A stretch of DNA of 64,000 nt, from the NCBI GenBank assembly GCA_017622795.1, contig JAGAQI010000096.1, positions 1 through 64,000 of the forward strand, in the 5' to 3' direction. Below are positions 8,646 through 15,481 of the stretch, piece by piece. The notes beneath the pieces were generated by a model. That model searched no databases and was not told the origin of the DNA. It saw nothing but the letters and a program-made list of their open reading frames with translations. Positions within the stretch are counted from its first letter, which is position 1; each line of letters starts with the position of its first letter. A program made the translations under genes and the position numbers. The stretch comes from Lachnospiraceae bacterium (GTDB lineage Bacteria; Bacillota; Clostridia; Lachnospirales; Lachnospiraceae).

Positions 8646-8738
8646 ATGTTCAAAAAGGAGGATTGAAGTACCGGGTTGCACAAGAACCTAACAAAATTAC
8701 AAGAAAAGAGGTTTAGAAAATGAAGGAGGAATATTATT

Positions 8739-10181
8739 ATGGAAAGTAATGCTATTGTTTACATCAAAACGAATAATCTTTATCCGCACCCACAAAATCC
8801 AAGAAAGAATCTCGGGGAACTGGAGGAACTTGCGGACTCTATCCTGAAAAATGGTATTATGCAAAACCTCACTGTCATTCCGCTGTCTGCACTTACTGAT
8901 GAAGTTGACCAACAGCCGGAACCGGATAACATTTCCCTGCTCAGTGATTTCCATGTCTTGATTGGGCACCGAAGACTGGCTGCGGCAAAACTTGCCGGTG
9001 TGACAGAACTTCCGTGCAAAATCATCAGTAAAATCTCAGCCAAGGAACAGGTTGGTATCATGTTGGAAGAAAACATGCAGAGAAACGACCTGACTGTATA
9101 CGAACAGGCGCAGGGTTTCCAGATGATGCTTGATCTTGGAGAAACCGAAGACTCCATTGCGGAGAAAACCGGCTTCAGTAAAACCACTATCCGGCGCCGC
9201 TTAAACATAGCCAAGCTGGATCAGACGATTTTGCAGGAGAAAGAACAGCAGACCGGATTCCAGATGACTCTCACTGATTTATACGAATTGGAGAAGATTG
9301 CAGACATCGAAACAAGAAATAAGATTCTCAGCGAGGCTACGGATTCCAAAAATTTAGCCTTCCGAGCTCAGCGTGCAGTAGAGGCTGCAGAAAAGAAATC
9401 CAAAGAAAAAGCGATCATTGATTTACTGTTCAAGAAAGGAGTTCGTATCGCACCCGATTCCTATGCCAAGGAAATGTATTCTTCTAAATGGAAAATACTT
9501 AAAGAGATTTCTTTTAATGAAGAGGTTCCAAAGAATATCAAACTTCCGAAGCAGGATGAACCGATTTATTTCTCCCCTTACTGGAACGGCATCCGGGTTA
9601 TTACAAAGCAAAAGCAGGAAAAGAAAGCAAAAACACCGGAGCAATTGGAACGTGACCGAATTGAGAAAAACAAGCGTACCATCAAAGATATCGTAAAAAA
9701 GATAGATACCACACGCCACGCTTTCATTTGCGACATTCTTTCCGGAAAAGCCCCTACTTTAAGCTCCCAAGCAGTTTCCGAAGTAAAAGATAGCATTTGG
9801 CAAATTTTCATCCAGTATGGTGCCAGCGTATACCCTTCTACTTTACGCAGCTTTTTTGCAGATAAAGAGGAGTACCGTCTTACTACGGAAGAACGCGACA
9901 CCATCCAGAAACAAGTTGACCAATTAAGTGTACTTCATCAGATGCTGATCATACTTGACCATGTCATCAGTTGCGAAGAACCCTTTGATTATTACGGAAT
10001 ATACCGGGAATCATACGGTCTGAAAGCCAGACAAGTCTATGGCATATTTGAGAAATATGGCTGGTCATTTGAAGATGAAACCGAACAAAAGATTATCGAC
10101 GGTACCAGCGAACTGTATGTAAAAAGGAAAGCACCGGAGCAGGAAGAAGAACCTTCTGCTTCTGTTGCTCTTGCTGCATAA
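8739..10181 (+). CDS. ParB/RepB/Spo0J-like DNA-binding protein
   Basis: The N-terminal ParB nuclease-like (CTP-binding) domain has its signature GHRRLAAAKLAG at residues 76-87 and ENMQRNDLTVYEQAQGF at 111-127. A helix-turn-helix follows (IAEKTGFSKTTIRRRL, about 140-155). The remaining 300 residues form a Lys/Glu-rich helical region of unknown role, making the protein (480 aa) much longer than Spo0J. No ParA is adjacent, so it may act in element maintenance or regulation rather than classic ParABS segregation. It has a strong AAGGAGGA ribosome site eight bases before the ATG, lies behind a long hairpin-rich leader, and ends at a clear terminator. Confidence 0.85.
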   Translation: MESNAIVYIKTNNLYPHPQNPRKNLGELEELADSILKNGIMQNLTVIPLSALTDEVDQQPEPDNISLLSDFHVLIGHRRLAAAKLAGVTELPCKIISKISAKEQVGIMLEENMQRNDLTVYEQAQGFQMMLDLGETEDSIAEKTGFSKTTIRRRLNIAKLDQTILQEKEQQTGFQMTLTDLYELEKIADIETRNKILSEATDSKNLAFRAQRAVEAAEKKSKEKAIIDLLFKKGVRIAPDSYAKEMYSSKWKILKEISFNEEVPKNIKLPKQDEPIYFSPYWNGIRVITKQKQEKKAKTPEQLERDRIEKNKRTIKDIVKKIDTTRHAFICDILSGKAPTLSSQAVSEVKDSIWQIFIQYGASVYPSTLRSFFADKEEYRLTTEERDTIQKQVDQLSVLHQMLIILDHVISCEEPFDYYGIYRESYGLKARQVYGIFEKYGWSFEDETEQKIIDGTSELYVKRKAPEQEEEPSASVALAA

Positions 10182-10197
10182 TATCTCACAAAGAACT

Positions 10198-10233
10198 GAA
10201 GCTGCCCCTCTACTTGAGGGACAGCTTCTTTTG
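10198..10233 (+). terminator. Intrinsic terminator after the ParB-like gene
   Basis: GAAGCTG pairs with CAGCTTC, the CCCTC and GAGGG blocks extend the stem, and TTTTGTTT follows. It is 17 bases after the stop and overlaps the end region of the opposing small gene, so it may serve both. Confidence 0.75.
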
Positions 10234-10234
10234 T

Positions 10235-10450
10235 TTACCACTCGGTTTTTATCTCAGCTACAGAAATATCATATTTCTCCAAAAACTCATCCATATCCTT
10301 ATCAGATTGAATGAGCATAACTTCTGTAAACTTTCCTGTCTTAATATCACGGAAGCCTGCCACTTTTTCTCCATTACAAATGCTGCTGCGGATTATAGGT
10401 TTCTGTGTCTCTTTATCATATGTTTCTTTCAATTGCTTCTTATGAAACAT
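10235..10450 (-). CDS. Small conserved-looking protein, unknown function (71 aa)
   Basis: A short soluble protein starting at an ATG behind GGAGGATGAAGC. It has a basic N-terminus (MFHKKQLKETYDKETQKP), one Cys, and an acidic C-terminal half (SDKDMDEFLEKYDISVAEI). No motif is recognised. The good ribosome site, the codon pattern and the position between two well-supported genes make it a likely real gene. It faces the ParB-like gene and may share its terminator. Confidence 0.5.
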   Translation of the reverse strand: MFHKKQLKETYDKETQKPIIRSSICNGEKVAGFRDIKTGKFTEVMLIQSDKDMDEFLEKYDISVAEIKTEW

Positions 10451-10520
10451 GCTTCATCCTCCGAATACCATATACCGTTATTTTACCATACTGCCATCTG
10501 CTTTTCCACTGAAAATCTGA

Positions 10521-10832
10521 TTATTTTAAAGTTAACACCCAACGACTTTCCGTCTGGTAAAAAATGAGTTTTGCATGGAAAGATTTCTCAAGCATCATTA
10601 TCGTACAATCAAATTCCACCGATGGTATCCCGGCATATTTCTTTTTGTCACTGCTATGCACTTCAATCTTTTTAATAATATGCAGTTCACCATCTGCATC
10701 CTGCACTTTTAGCATCAGGGGTATCATCTTGCCGGTACTGGTAAACCAGCATTCACAAGCAACTTCTATTTGTGTCCCGGTTACTTCGCCGGCATCCGGT
10801 TCTTTTGTATTTGTACCAATACCAAAAGCCAT
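10521..10832 (-). CDS. Uncharacterised protein encoded just after DNA polymerase IV
   Basis: A 103-residue soluble protein, mostly beta-rich by appearance (GTQIEVACECWFTSTGKMIPL, FHAKLIFYQTESRWVLTL). It starts 17 bases after the polymerase stop, so the two are almost certainly co-transcribed and may share the SOS-type promoter at 12138-12166. Its role is unknown; a link to polymerase function or DNA damage is suggested only by gene order. Confidence 0.6.
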   Translation of the reverse strand: MAFGIGTNTKEPDAGEVTGTQIEVACECWFTSTGKMIPLMLKVQDADGELHIIKKIEVHSSDKKKYAGIPSVEFDCTIMMLEKSFHAKLIFYQTESRWVLTLK

Positions 10833-10849
10833 AAGCCCCCTCCTTCCTG

Positions 10850-12112
10850 CTACTGAACCTCTACTTTACTATAATCTACCGTTCGTTTCTCTCTGGAAAT
10901 ACCGCCACTCATATGGTCTATCGGCTGTCCCACAAACACTGCCCTTTTCACTGCATCAATTCCAAAGCGTTCCCTGATACAGTCTACGGTATCGTCTACT
11001 TTTGCCAGCTTATCATAGTCAGTATCATCAAAAAGCAGCATCTGCCGGATAAAATCATCTTCCTGCACTCGCGCAGTATGGATACCCAGGTGCCGTACCG
11101 GGCAGCCGTTCCACAACTCCATAAACAAATCACATGCTGCCTCATAAATTTCCAGTGTCAGATTCGTACCGGAACGGAGCCTTTTCTGGTGAGATACATA
11201 GGATAAATCCGAATAACGGATTCCTACCGCCACAACTTCTATCTGTACCTGGTCATTGCGTAACCGGGTACCTACTGTTTCTGCCAATGCCAGTAATACC
11301 TTTTTCGCATTTGGAATGTCCATTACATCGAAAGGTGTTGTTGTGCTGTTTCCATATCCTTTATTCGGGGCAGGCTGCGACAGTACAGGTGAACAGTCAA
11401 TGCCGTTGGCGAATCCCCAAATAATTTCACCCTGCTTCTTAAGAATTGTTTTAAGCCATTTCGGATCCGATGCAGCTAATTCCCCTATCGTCCGTATTCC
11501 CATGGTTATCAGTTTTTTAGCCGTTGCTCTCCCGACAAAAAACAAGTCAGATACCGCCAGCGGCCACATTTTTCTTTCAATCTCTTCCGGATACAGTGTA
11601 TGAACCCGGTCAGGTTTCTTAAAATCGGATGCCATCTTCGCCAAAAGCTTATTGCACGAAATACCAATGTTTACAGTAAAGCCCAGTTCCTCACGGATCC
11701 GATTCTTTATCAGTTCTGCCGTTTCTTCCGGAGTTCCGAACAAATGGCAGGTAGAGGTCATGTCAACAAAAGCTTCATCAATGCTATACTGCTCCACTGT
11801 ATCAGAATACTCTTTCAAAATATCCATAAATGCTGCTGAACACTGTTCATACAGTCCATAGTTTGGAGGAACCAATACTAATTCCGGACACTTCTGCTGT
11901 GCCTCTAAAATCGTTTCCCCTGTCTTAATATTATATTTCTTTGCCGGAATGGATTTTGCAAGTATAATCCCATGCCGCATGGACATATCTCCGCCGACGG
12001 CTGAAGGAATTTCCCGTAAATCCAATTTTCCTCCTTTATGAAACAAACGATAAACAGCCTCCCAGGATAGGAAGGCTGAATTCACATCAATATGAAAAAT
12101 AATCGTTTCCAA
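10850..12112 (-). CDS. dinB: Y-family DNA polymerase (DNA polymerase IV/UmuC-like)
   Basis: This is a translesion DNA polymerase. The first catalytic block IIFHIDVNSAFLSWEA carries the metal-binding Asp, and the second, YSIDEAFVDMT, carries the catalytic Asp-Glu pair. A thumb/HhH region (ATAKKLITMGIRTIGELA) and a little-finger domain follow. The open frame extends further upstream, but the best start is a TTG at 12112, nine bases after GGGAGG. The ATG four bases before it is out of frame. The protein is about 420 aa, normal for the family. Its promoter contains a LexA-like box, so expression is probably induced by DNA damage. On mobile elements such enzymes are common cargo. Confidence 0.9.
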   Translation of the reverse strand: METIIFHIDVNSAFLSWEAVYRLFHKGGKLDLREIPSAVGGDMSMRHGIILAKSIPAKKYNIKTGETILEAQQKCPELVLVPPNYGLYEQCSAAFMDILKEYSDTVEQYSIDEAFVDMTSTCHLFGTPEETAELIKNRIREELGFTVNIGISCNKLLAKMASDFKKPDRVHTLYPEEIERKMWPLAVSDLFFVGRATAKKLITMGIRTIGELAASDPKWLKTILKKQGEIIWGFANGIDCSPVLSQPAPNKGYGNSTTTPFDVMDIPNAKKVLLALAETVGTRLRNDQVQIEVVAVGIRYSDLSYVSHQKRLRSGTNLTLEIYEAACDLFMELWNGCPVRHLGIHTARVQEDDFIRQMLLFDDTDYDKLAKVDDTVDCIRERFGIDAVKRAVFVGQPIDHMSGGISREKRTVDYSKVEVQ

Positions 12113-12137
12113 ACATGTGTTCCTCCCTGTGTTTTTC

Positions 12138-12166
12138 ATTATACCAAACACTTGTTCTGTTTTCAA
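12138..12166 (-). promoter_or_regulatory. SOS-type promoter of the DNA polymerase IV gene
   Basis: On the minus strand TTGAAA (12166-12161) and TATAAT (12143-12138) are 17 bases apart. The spacer holds AGAACAAGTGTTTG (12158-12145), which fits the Gram-positive LexA box pattern GAAC-N4-GTTY with the purine/pyrimidine preferences of the Bacillus consensus. A LexA repressor bound here would block polymerase directly. Confidence 0.75.
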
Positions 12167-12209
12167 GAGGAATTTTCTGCCCTGCCAACATTCCATATTA
12201 CATTAAACC

Positions 12210-12251
12210 CTTCATATTGTGGGTATATCCACAATATGAAGTTGTGCACAA
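12210..12251. promoter_or_regulatory. Perfect inverted repeat and short palindrome upstream of the HTH gene
   Basis: CTTCATATTGTGG (12210-12222) is repeated in inverse orientation at 12229-12241 around a 6-base centre, directly followed by the palindrome TTGTGCACAA (12242-12251). A -10-like TATAAT lies at 12258-12263. The array is placed to act as an operator for the small HTH protein encoded next, and may also influence the divergent polymerase promoter. Confidence 0.55.
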
Positions 12252-12300
12252 TAAACCTATAATTATTTTGTAATCAGTTGCCAAAGGAGCGTGGTTCTAT

Positions 12301-12492
12301 ATGATAGACTATCAACCGTTATGGGATACCATGAAAAAGAAGGGCATTTCCCAATACTTCCTGTTAAAATCAGGAATCGACCACAAAACATTAGACAGCT
12401 TGAAGAAAAACAAAAACATTACCCTGCTTACCGTTGAAAACCTCTGCGACATCCTTGATTGTACACCAAACGACATCGTAATGTTTAAATGA
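12301..12492 (+). CDS. Small Cro/C1-type HTH regulator (63 aa)
   Basis: A single-domain XRE-like DNA-binding protein. Residues about 14-42 form the helix-turn-helix (KGISQYFLLKSGIDHKTL), and the C-terminus LCDILDCTPNDIVMF is the usual end of the YozG-like small Cro family. It has a clear AAAGGAG ribosome site. It is divergent from the SOS polymerase gene and lies downstream of a perfect palindrome that may be its own operator. It is followed at once by a terminator hairpin. The target is unknown. Confidence 0.85.
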   Translation: MIDYQPLWDTMKKKGISQYFLLKSGIDHKTLDSLKKNKNITLLTVENLCDILDCTPNDIVMFK

Positions 12493-12535
12493 GCAGAGAC
12501 GCATCCAAAAATGCTTGTCTCTGCTCATTTTACTT
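12491..12535. terminator. Bidirectional terminator between the HTH and SRAP genes
   Basis: GAGCAGAGAC (12491-12500) pairs with GTCTCTGCTC (12517-12526), followed by ATTTTACTTTT on the plus strand and by ATTTAAAC on the minus strand. It overlaps the HTH stop and precedes the convergent end of the SRAP gene at 12552. Confidence 0.7.
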
Positions 12536-12551
12536 TTGGCATTCAAAATAC

Positions 12552-13154
12552 TCAAAACAGTGTCAGCTGTTCAAACTCGGATGATCTGTCGAGCTGGCAT
12601 GGTACCTTGCATAAAAGTTCTTCTGCCCTGTTCCTGTCTTCCAGCCAAGGTACGATTTCATTGTCATCAAGAACCAGGGGCATTCTGTCATGTACGGGAC
12701 TCATAGATTCATTAGCGGACGTAGTAAGAATCACAAACTTGTCCTCATTTTCCTGCCTGGTGTAAATACCGGCCATGTAAAGAATCGGATGTCCGTTCCG
12801 TGTGAAGGTGTTCTTTTCCTTATTCCTATTCCATTCGTAAAAGCCTGCAGCCGGAATAACTATCCTTCTGTGTTCCATGCTTTCACAGAACATCTTCTTT
12901 TCCATGACGGTTTCGCTCCTGGCATTGATTATAAGCTGTTTGCCCATAAAACCTGAGAGACCCCATTGTTTTAACTCGCAGCGAAGACCAGCTTCGGTTA
13001 AAACTAAAACCGGCGCATACTCTGTCGGGTGGATATCACCAGCCCGGAGTTTGATTCCGCTTCCTGCTTCCTTTTTCAGCTGTTCGTCCACGCTTCTTAC
13101 AATTCTTTCTATCTCTTTTGCCGTTTCATCATCTACATAATATCTGCCGCACAT
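12552..13154 (-). CDS. SOS response-associated peptidase (SRAP/YedK/HMCES family)
   Basis: Members of this family covalently shield abasic sites in single-stranded DNA through the N-terminal Cys. The chosen start (ATG at 13154, behind AAAGGAGA) gives MCGRYYVDDE, which places the catalytic Cys at position 2; the longer open frame would bury it. Other family signatures are INARSETV, the PAAGFYEW block with the active-site Glu, and HDRMPLVL with the conserved His. The length, about 200 aa, is normal. It neighbours the SOS polymerase unit. Its own promoter (13260-13288) is surrounded by TTTCAC/GTGAAA repeats rather than a LexA box, so its control may differ. Confidence 0.92.
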   Translation of the reverse strand: MCGRYYVDDETAKEIERIVRSVDEQLKKEAGSGIKLRAGDIHPTEYAPVLVLTEAGLRCELKQWGLSGFMGKQLIINARSETVMEKKMFCESMEHRRIVIPAAGFYEWNRNKEKNTFTRNGHPILYMAGIYTRQENEDKFVILTTSANESMSPVHDRMPLVLDDNEIVPWLEDRNRAEELLCKVPCQLDRSSEFEQLTLF

Positions 13155-13219
13155 GACAATCTCCTTTCGCAAAACTACCCCTGCAAGCCCTTCTTGGCTT
13201 CTCATCCGTTTCTATTTAG

Positions 13220-13274
13220 TTTCACCAAAATCAGCACTTTCACTCCTATAGTGAAAACTATTATATCAGTGAAA
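13220..13274. promoter_or_regulatory. Cluster of four TTTCAC/GTGAAA repeats over the SRAP promoter
   Basis: TTTCAC occurs at 13220-13225 and 13238-13243, and its inverse GTGAAA at 13251-13256 and 13269-13274. The central pair forms TTTCACT-CCTAT-AGTGAAA. The outer copies are spaced almost symmetrically. This looks like a cooperative operator overlapping the promoter -10; the binding protein is unknown. Confidence 0.5.
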
Positions 13275-13288
13275 CCTGGTCTTGTCGA
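13260..13288 (-). promoter_or_regulatory. Promoter of the SRAP gene
   Basis: On the minus strand TCGACA (13288-13283) and TATAAT (13265-13260) are 17 bases apart. The predicted start of transcription falls inside the TTTCAC repeat cluster, about 100 bases before the SRAP start codon. Confidence 0.65.
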
Positions 13289-13350
13289 CTGTCATTACAT
13301 GATTTGATTTTTTAACAAAGCACTTCTACTAAATAAGTACCAGATAACCC

Positions 13351-13965
13351 TTATTTTCTTGGATTAATTTTGGAATTCTCATGCTTTTTTACTAACCGGT
13401 AAAAACTGTCCTTTTTAAGGTCCATCAATTTCATAGCCTCTTTCGCCGTAATTCTGCCTGACTTCCATCGCTCATAACACTCTTCCCAGTTTTCAGGAAA
13501 TTCCACCCTTGGTCTGCCCAGGTACTTGCCGGATTTCTTTGCAACTTCGATTCCCTGGCGCTGCAGCTCATGCCGCTCCGCCCAGTCACCTTCTGCCACA
13601 TAAGATAATAAGGCAAGTACCACATCCGTAATCACCTGTCCCAACAGATCCTTGTCCTTCGATGTATCAAGAATCTTGTTGTCTGCAACACGGATATCCA
13701 TCTGCAGTTCCTTCGTGATGTGGTGCCATTCACGGTAAATCTCCATATAATTACGGCCGAACCGTTTCAGCTCGGTTACTGTCAGCCTGTCACCGGGCCG
13801 CATGATATGATTTATCAGCATATCATACGTTTCCCGGTTAAAGTTGTGTCCGGATTTCTTCTCCACATAAATATTTCGCTCCTCGATACCCATGTCCAAC
13901 AGAATTGCAATCTGTCTTTCTGGGTTCTGCTCTTTTGTGGATACCCTTACATAGCCAAAATCCAT
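13351..13965 (-). CDS. Serine recombinase of the resolvase/invertase family
   Basis: The N-terminal catalytic domain begins MDFGYVRVSTKEQNPERQ, with Arg7 and the nucleophile Ser9. The second arginine motif LKRFGRN is at residues 66-72, and the long E-helix region (VVLALLSYVAEGDWAERHELQRQ) follows. The C-terminus has the GRPRVEFPENW linker and a Hin-like helix-turn-helix (RITAKEAMKLMDLKKDSFYRL). At 204 aa it is a small resolvase, not a large integrase. It probably resolves element multimers or inverts DNA. The upstream intergenic region holds a repeat array fitting a res site, which would also let the protein regulate itself. Confidence 0.9.
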   Translation of the reverse strand: MDFGYVRVSTKEQNPERQIAILLDMGIEERNIYVEKKSGHNFNRETYDMLINHIMRPGDRLTVTELKRFGRNYMEIYREWHHITKELQMDIRVADNKILDTSKDKDLLGQVITDVVLALLSYVAEGDWAERHELQRQGIEVAKKSGKYLGRPRVEFPENWEECYERWKSGRITAKEAMKLMDLKKDSFYRLVKKHENSKINPRK

Positions 13966-13993
13966 GATTTAAAACTCCCTTGCGTATGAATTC

Positions 13994-14121
13994 TGTGTCG
14001 CAAAAGGTCTTGTTCCTTTCTTGCGATGTCTGAAAATAAAATTCCGACCTTTAGCGACAGCAAACAGGTAGTCGATTACCACTGAAGAAAACATCTCTAA
14101 TGGTATACCTTTTGCGACACA
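13994..14121. other. Res-like repeat array upstream of the serine recombinase
   Basis: The 13-mer TGTCGCAAAAGGT occurs at 13996-14008 and, inverted, at 14109-14121 reversed across ACCTTTTGCGACA. Variants ACCTTTAGCGACA (14047-14059) and CCTTTCTTGCGATG (14015-14028) lie between. The outer copies match over 15 bases (13994-14008 and 14107-14121). The first and second units face each other across about 6 bases, as in a resolvase subsite. Multiple half-sites in the 200 bases before a resolvase gene are typical of res/sub regions. Confidence 0.6.
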
Positions 14122-14162
14122 TTATTCTATACGAAAGTAGCTGCTATGTTACAACACCGGCA

Positions 14163-14345
14163 TCAGAACTTGAAGTTCTTTATACAGAATAAAAGTGTTG
14201 CAGATAATTCCTGGTACAAGTCCTCATCAAACACATTGTTATCCATGGAATTTTTAATCAGAAGCGGACGATACATACGGAAGATTTCTTCCTTAGCATC
14301 CTTATCCCCCTCCTTAGCTCTTTTAAGGGTTAATCCAAAATCCAT
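14163..14345 (-). CDS. Tn916 Orf8-like small regulator (HTH_16 type)
   Basis: A 60-residue protein with KRAKEGDKDAKEEIFRMYRP near its start and FDEDLYQELSATLLFCIKNF at its end. This follows the pattern of the short helix-turn-helix proteins that accompany sigma-like regulators in Tn916-type elements, in which a conserved D-E-D-L-x-Q-E segment precedes a final I-x-x-F. Its start codon lies immediately after the stop of the sigma-like gene. The pair probably acts together to control transfer or recombination genes. The assignment is by resemblance. Confidence 0.7.
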   Translation of the reverse strand: MDFGLTLKRAKEGDKDAKEEIFRMYRPLLIKNSMDNNVFDEDLYQELSATLLFCIKNFKF

Positions 14346-14346
14346 T

Positions 14347-14784
14347 CTATTTTTTTGCCTCCAGTTCCTTGCGAAGCTTTCGAAGTATGTAATAATAAGA
14401 CATCTCCGCCTGCTTCGGTTTCATCCCAAATTTCCTGCCCAGTTCTTCAAAAGTCATTTCGCCAAACACCCTGGCAAACAACAACTTATGTTCCTTGTCC
14501 TTTAACTTGTTCAGTGCCTTCATCAGGTTGTCACTTCCCAGGGCAAGTAAAAATTCACGGAACTTCTCCCAATCTTCCAAAACGGCATACTGTGGTTCAC
14601 CGAAAAAGTTCTGGTATTGTCTTTCAATATTCAGATACTTTTTTATTTCCTGCTCGGTCAAAAGAGTTTCCTTTTGCAGCATATTTTTGCGTTTCTCCAT
14701 GTAGTTGATTCGTTTATTCATTACTGCAGAAACTAAATATGCTGTAAAGCGGTTCTGAATAGAATCCGTATTGTGCTTTGTCAT
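14347..14784 (-). CDS. Tn916 Orf7-like sigma factor-type regulator
   Basis: The start at 14784 (ATG behind AAAAGGAGG) gives MTKHNTDSIQNRFTAYLVSAV; the longer open frame has no ribosome site. The N-terminal part resembles the Orf7-type sigma N-terminus (FTAYLVSAVMNKRINYMEKR). The C-terminus is a sigma region 4 helix-turn-helix (MTFEELGRKFGMKPKQAEMS, then ILRKLRKEL). Region 2 is not evident. It is directly followed by the Orf8-like gene. In Tn916 and relatives these genes promote expression of excision and transfer functions. A small inverted repeat overlaps the ribosome site. Confidence 0.75.
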   Translation of the reverse strand: MTKHNTDSIQNRFTAYLVSAVMNKRINYMEKRKNMLQKETLLTEQEIKKYLNIERQYQNFFGEPQYAVLEDWEKFREFLLALGSDNLMKALNKLKDKEHKLLFARVFGEMTFEELGRKFGMKPKQAEMSYYYILRKLRKELEAKK

Positions 14785-14794
14785 ATATAACCTC

Positions 14795-14820
14795 CTTTTC
14801 TGTTGAATTTCACAGAAAAG
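14795..14820 (-). promoter_or_regulatory. Inverted repeat abutting the ribosome site of the Orf7-like gene
   Basis: On the transcript CUUUUCUGU pairs with ACAGAAAAG across an 8-base loop. The second arm runs straight into GAGG, so it contains the AAAAG half of the ribosome site. Folding could limit translation, or the DNA repeat could be an operator. Confidence 0.4.
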
Positions 14821-14912
14821 AAGAGGTGGACTACGTATTTTCATCCCATTCCAAAGCCTCATTATAAATAAATTATTTTGTAACGTATTGCGAAATTCCC
14901 CTAAAAACCAAC

Positions 14913-14953
14913 AAAGAGAAGTTAGAACCAATTTGTCTAACTTCTCTTTTATT
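14913..14953. terminator. Strong hairpin between the GGDEF remnant and the Orf7-like gene
   Basis: AAAGAGAAGTTAGA (14913-14926) pairs perfectly with TCTAACTTCTCTTT (14936-14949) around a 9-base loop, followed by TATTT on the plus strand and preceded by a short A run. It is a likely terminator for the remnant gene, which ends 20 bases upstream on the minus strand. Confidence 0.7.
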
Positions 14954-14970
14954 TCAAATTCATTACCTTT

Positions 14971-15390
14971 TTAGCAATCACTTAATAATTCTCTAAGATT
15001 GCTATTCTTTTTCTTCCATTCCCTTTTAATCCGGTACATCTCTTCATCTGCCCTGGCACAAAGACTATTAAAGCTTTCTCCCTTACGGTATTCTGCCAGA
15101 CCAAAAACAAGATATTTACTATAACAAATAAATAATTTTGAATAGACTCTCGAAACATGAAATAAACCTTTCTTTAGTACTCTGTTTACTTTCAAAAACC
15201 TTCTCGATATATTTGAAATTCTTCTCGGAACTTGATGAAAAATAAGACTTGCTAACGTATCATCAATTCTTTTAGTGGAATACAGAGGAGGCAGACGCAC
15301 AACAATCATCTGCCCCCTTCCGCGGAGAATATTAACAGTAAAAAGAAATTCTTTTATCCTAATTAATTCTGATTTACCTTTTCTCCTCAA
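14971..15390 (-). pseudogene. Remnant ending in a GGDEF (diguanylate cyclase) C-terminus
   Basis: The last 45 residues read FGLAEYRKGESFNSLCARAD, then EEMYRIKREWKKK, the usual final strand and helix of a GGDEF domain. The GGDEF signature itself and everything before it are absent. The preceding 90 residues are basic, have no recognisable domain and may be non-coding. It has no convincing ribosome site. This is best read as the 3' scrap of a cyclic-di-GMP synthase gene left by a deletion or insertion at the edge of the glycan island. Confidence 0.5.
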
Positions 15391-15435
15391 GATGGGGCAG
15401 AGAACACTTCGTCATCTGCCCCATCTTGAGGAGAA
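15381..15435. terminator. 21-bp perfect inverted repeat, probable bidirectional terminator
   Basis: TTCTCCTCAAGATGGGGCAG plus A (15381-15401) is repeated inverted at 15415-15435 around a 13-base loop, flanked by AATAAAAAAG on one side and ACCTT on the other. It lies between the last island gene (minus strand, ends 15482) and the GGDEF remnant. The arms are longer than most terminators, so it may instead be a mobile hairpin element. Confidence 0.6.
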
Positions 15436-15481
15436 TAAAAAAGTATGTACACTTACAAATAAAGTTAATTTACTATATTCT

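Noticed and set aside
12113-12196. Extended N-terminus of the DNA polymerase IV frame
   Set aside because: It would translate the promoter and LexA-like box; family alignment begins at the ETIIFHIDVN segment.
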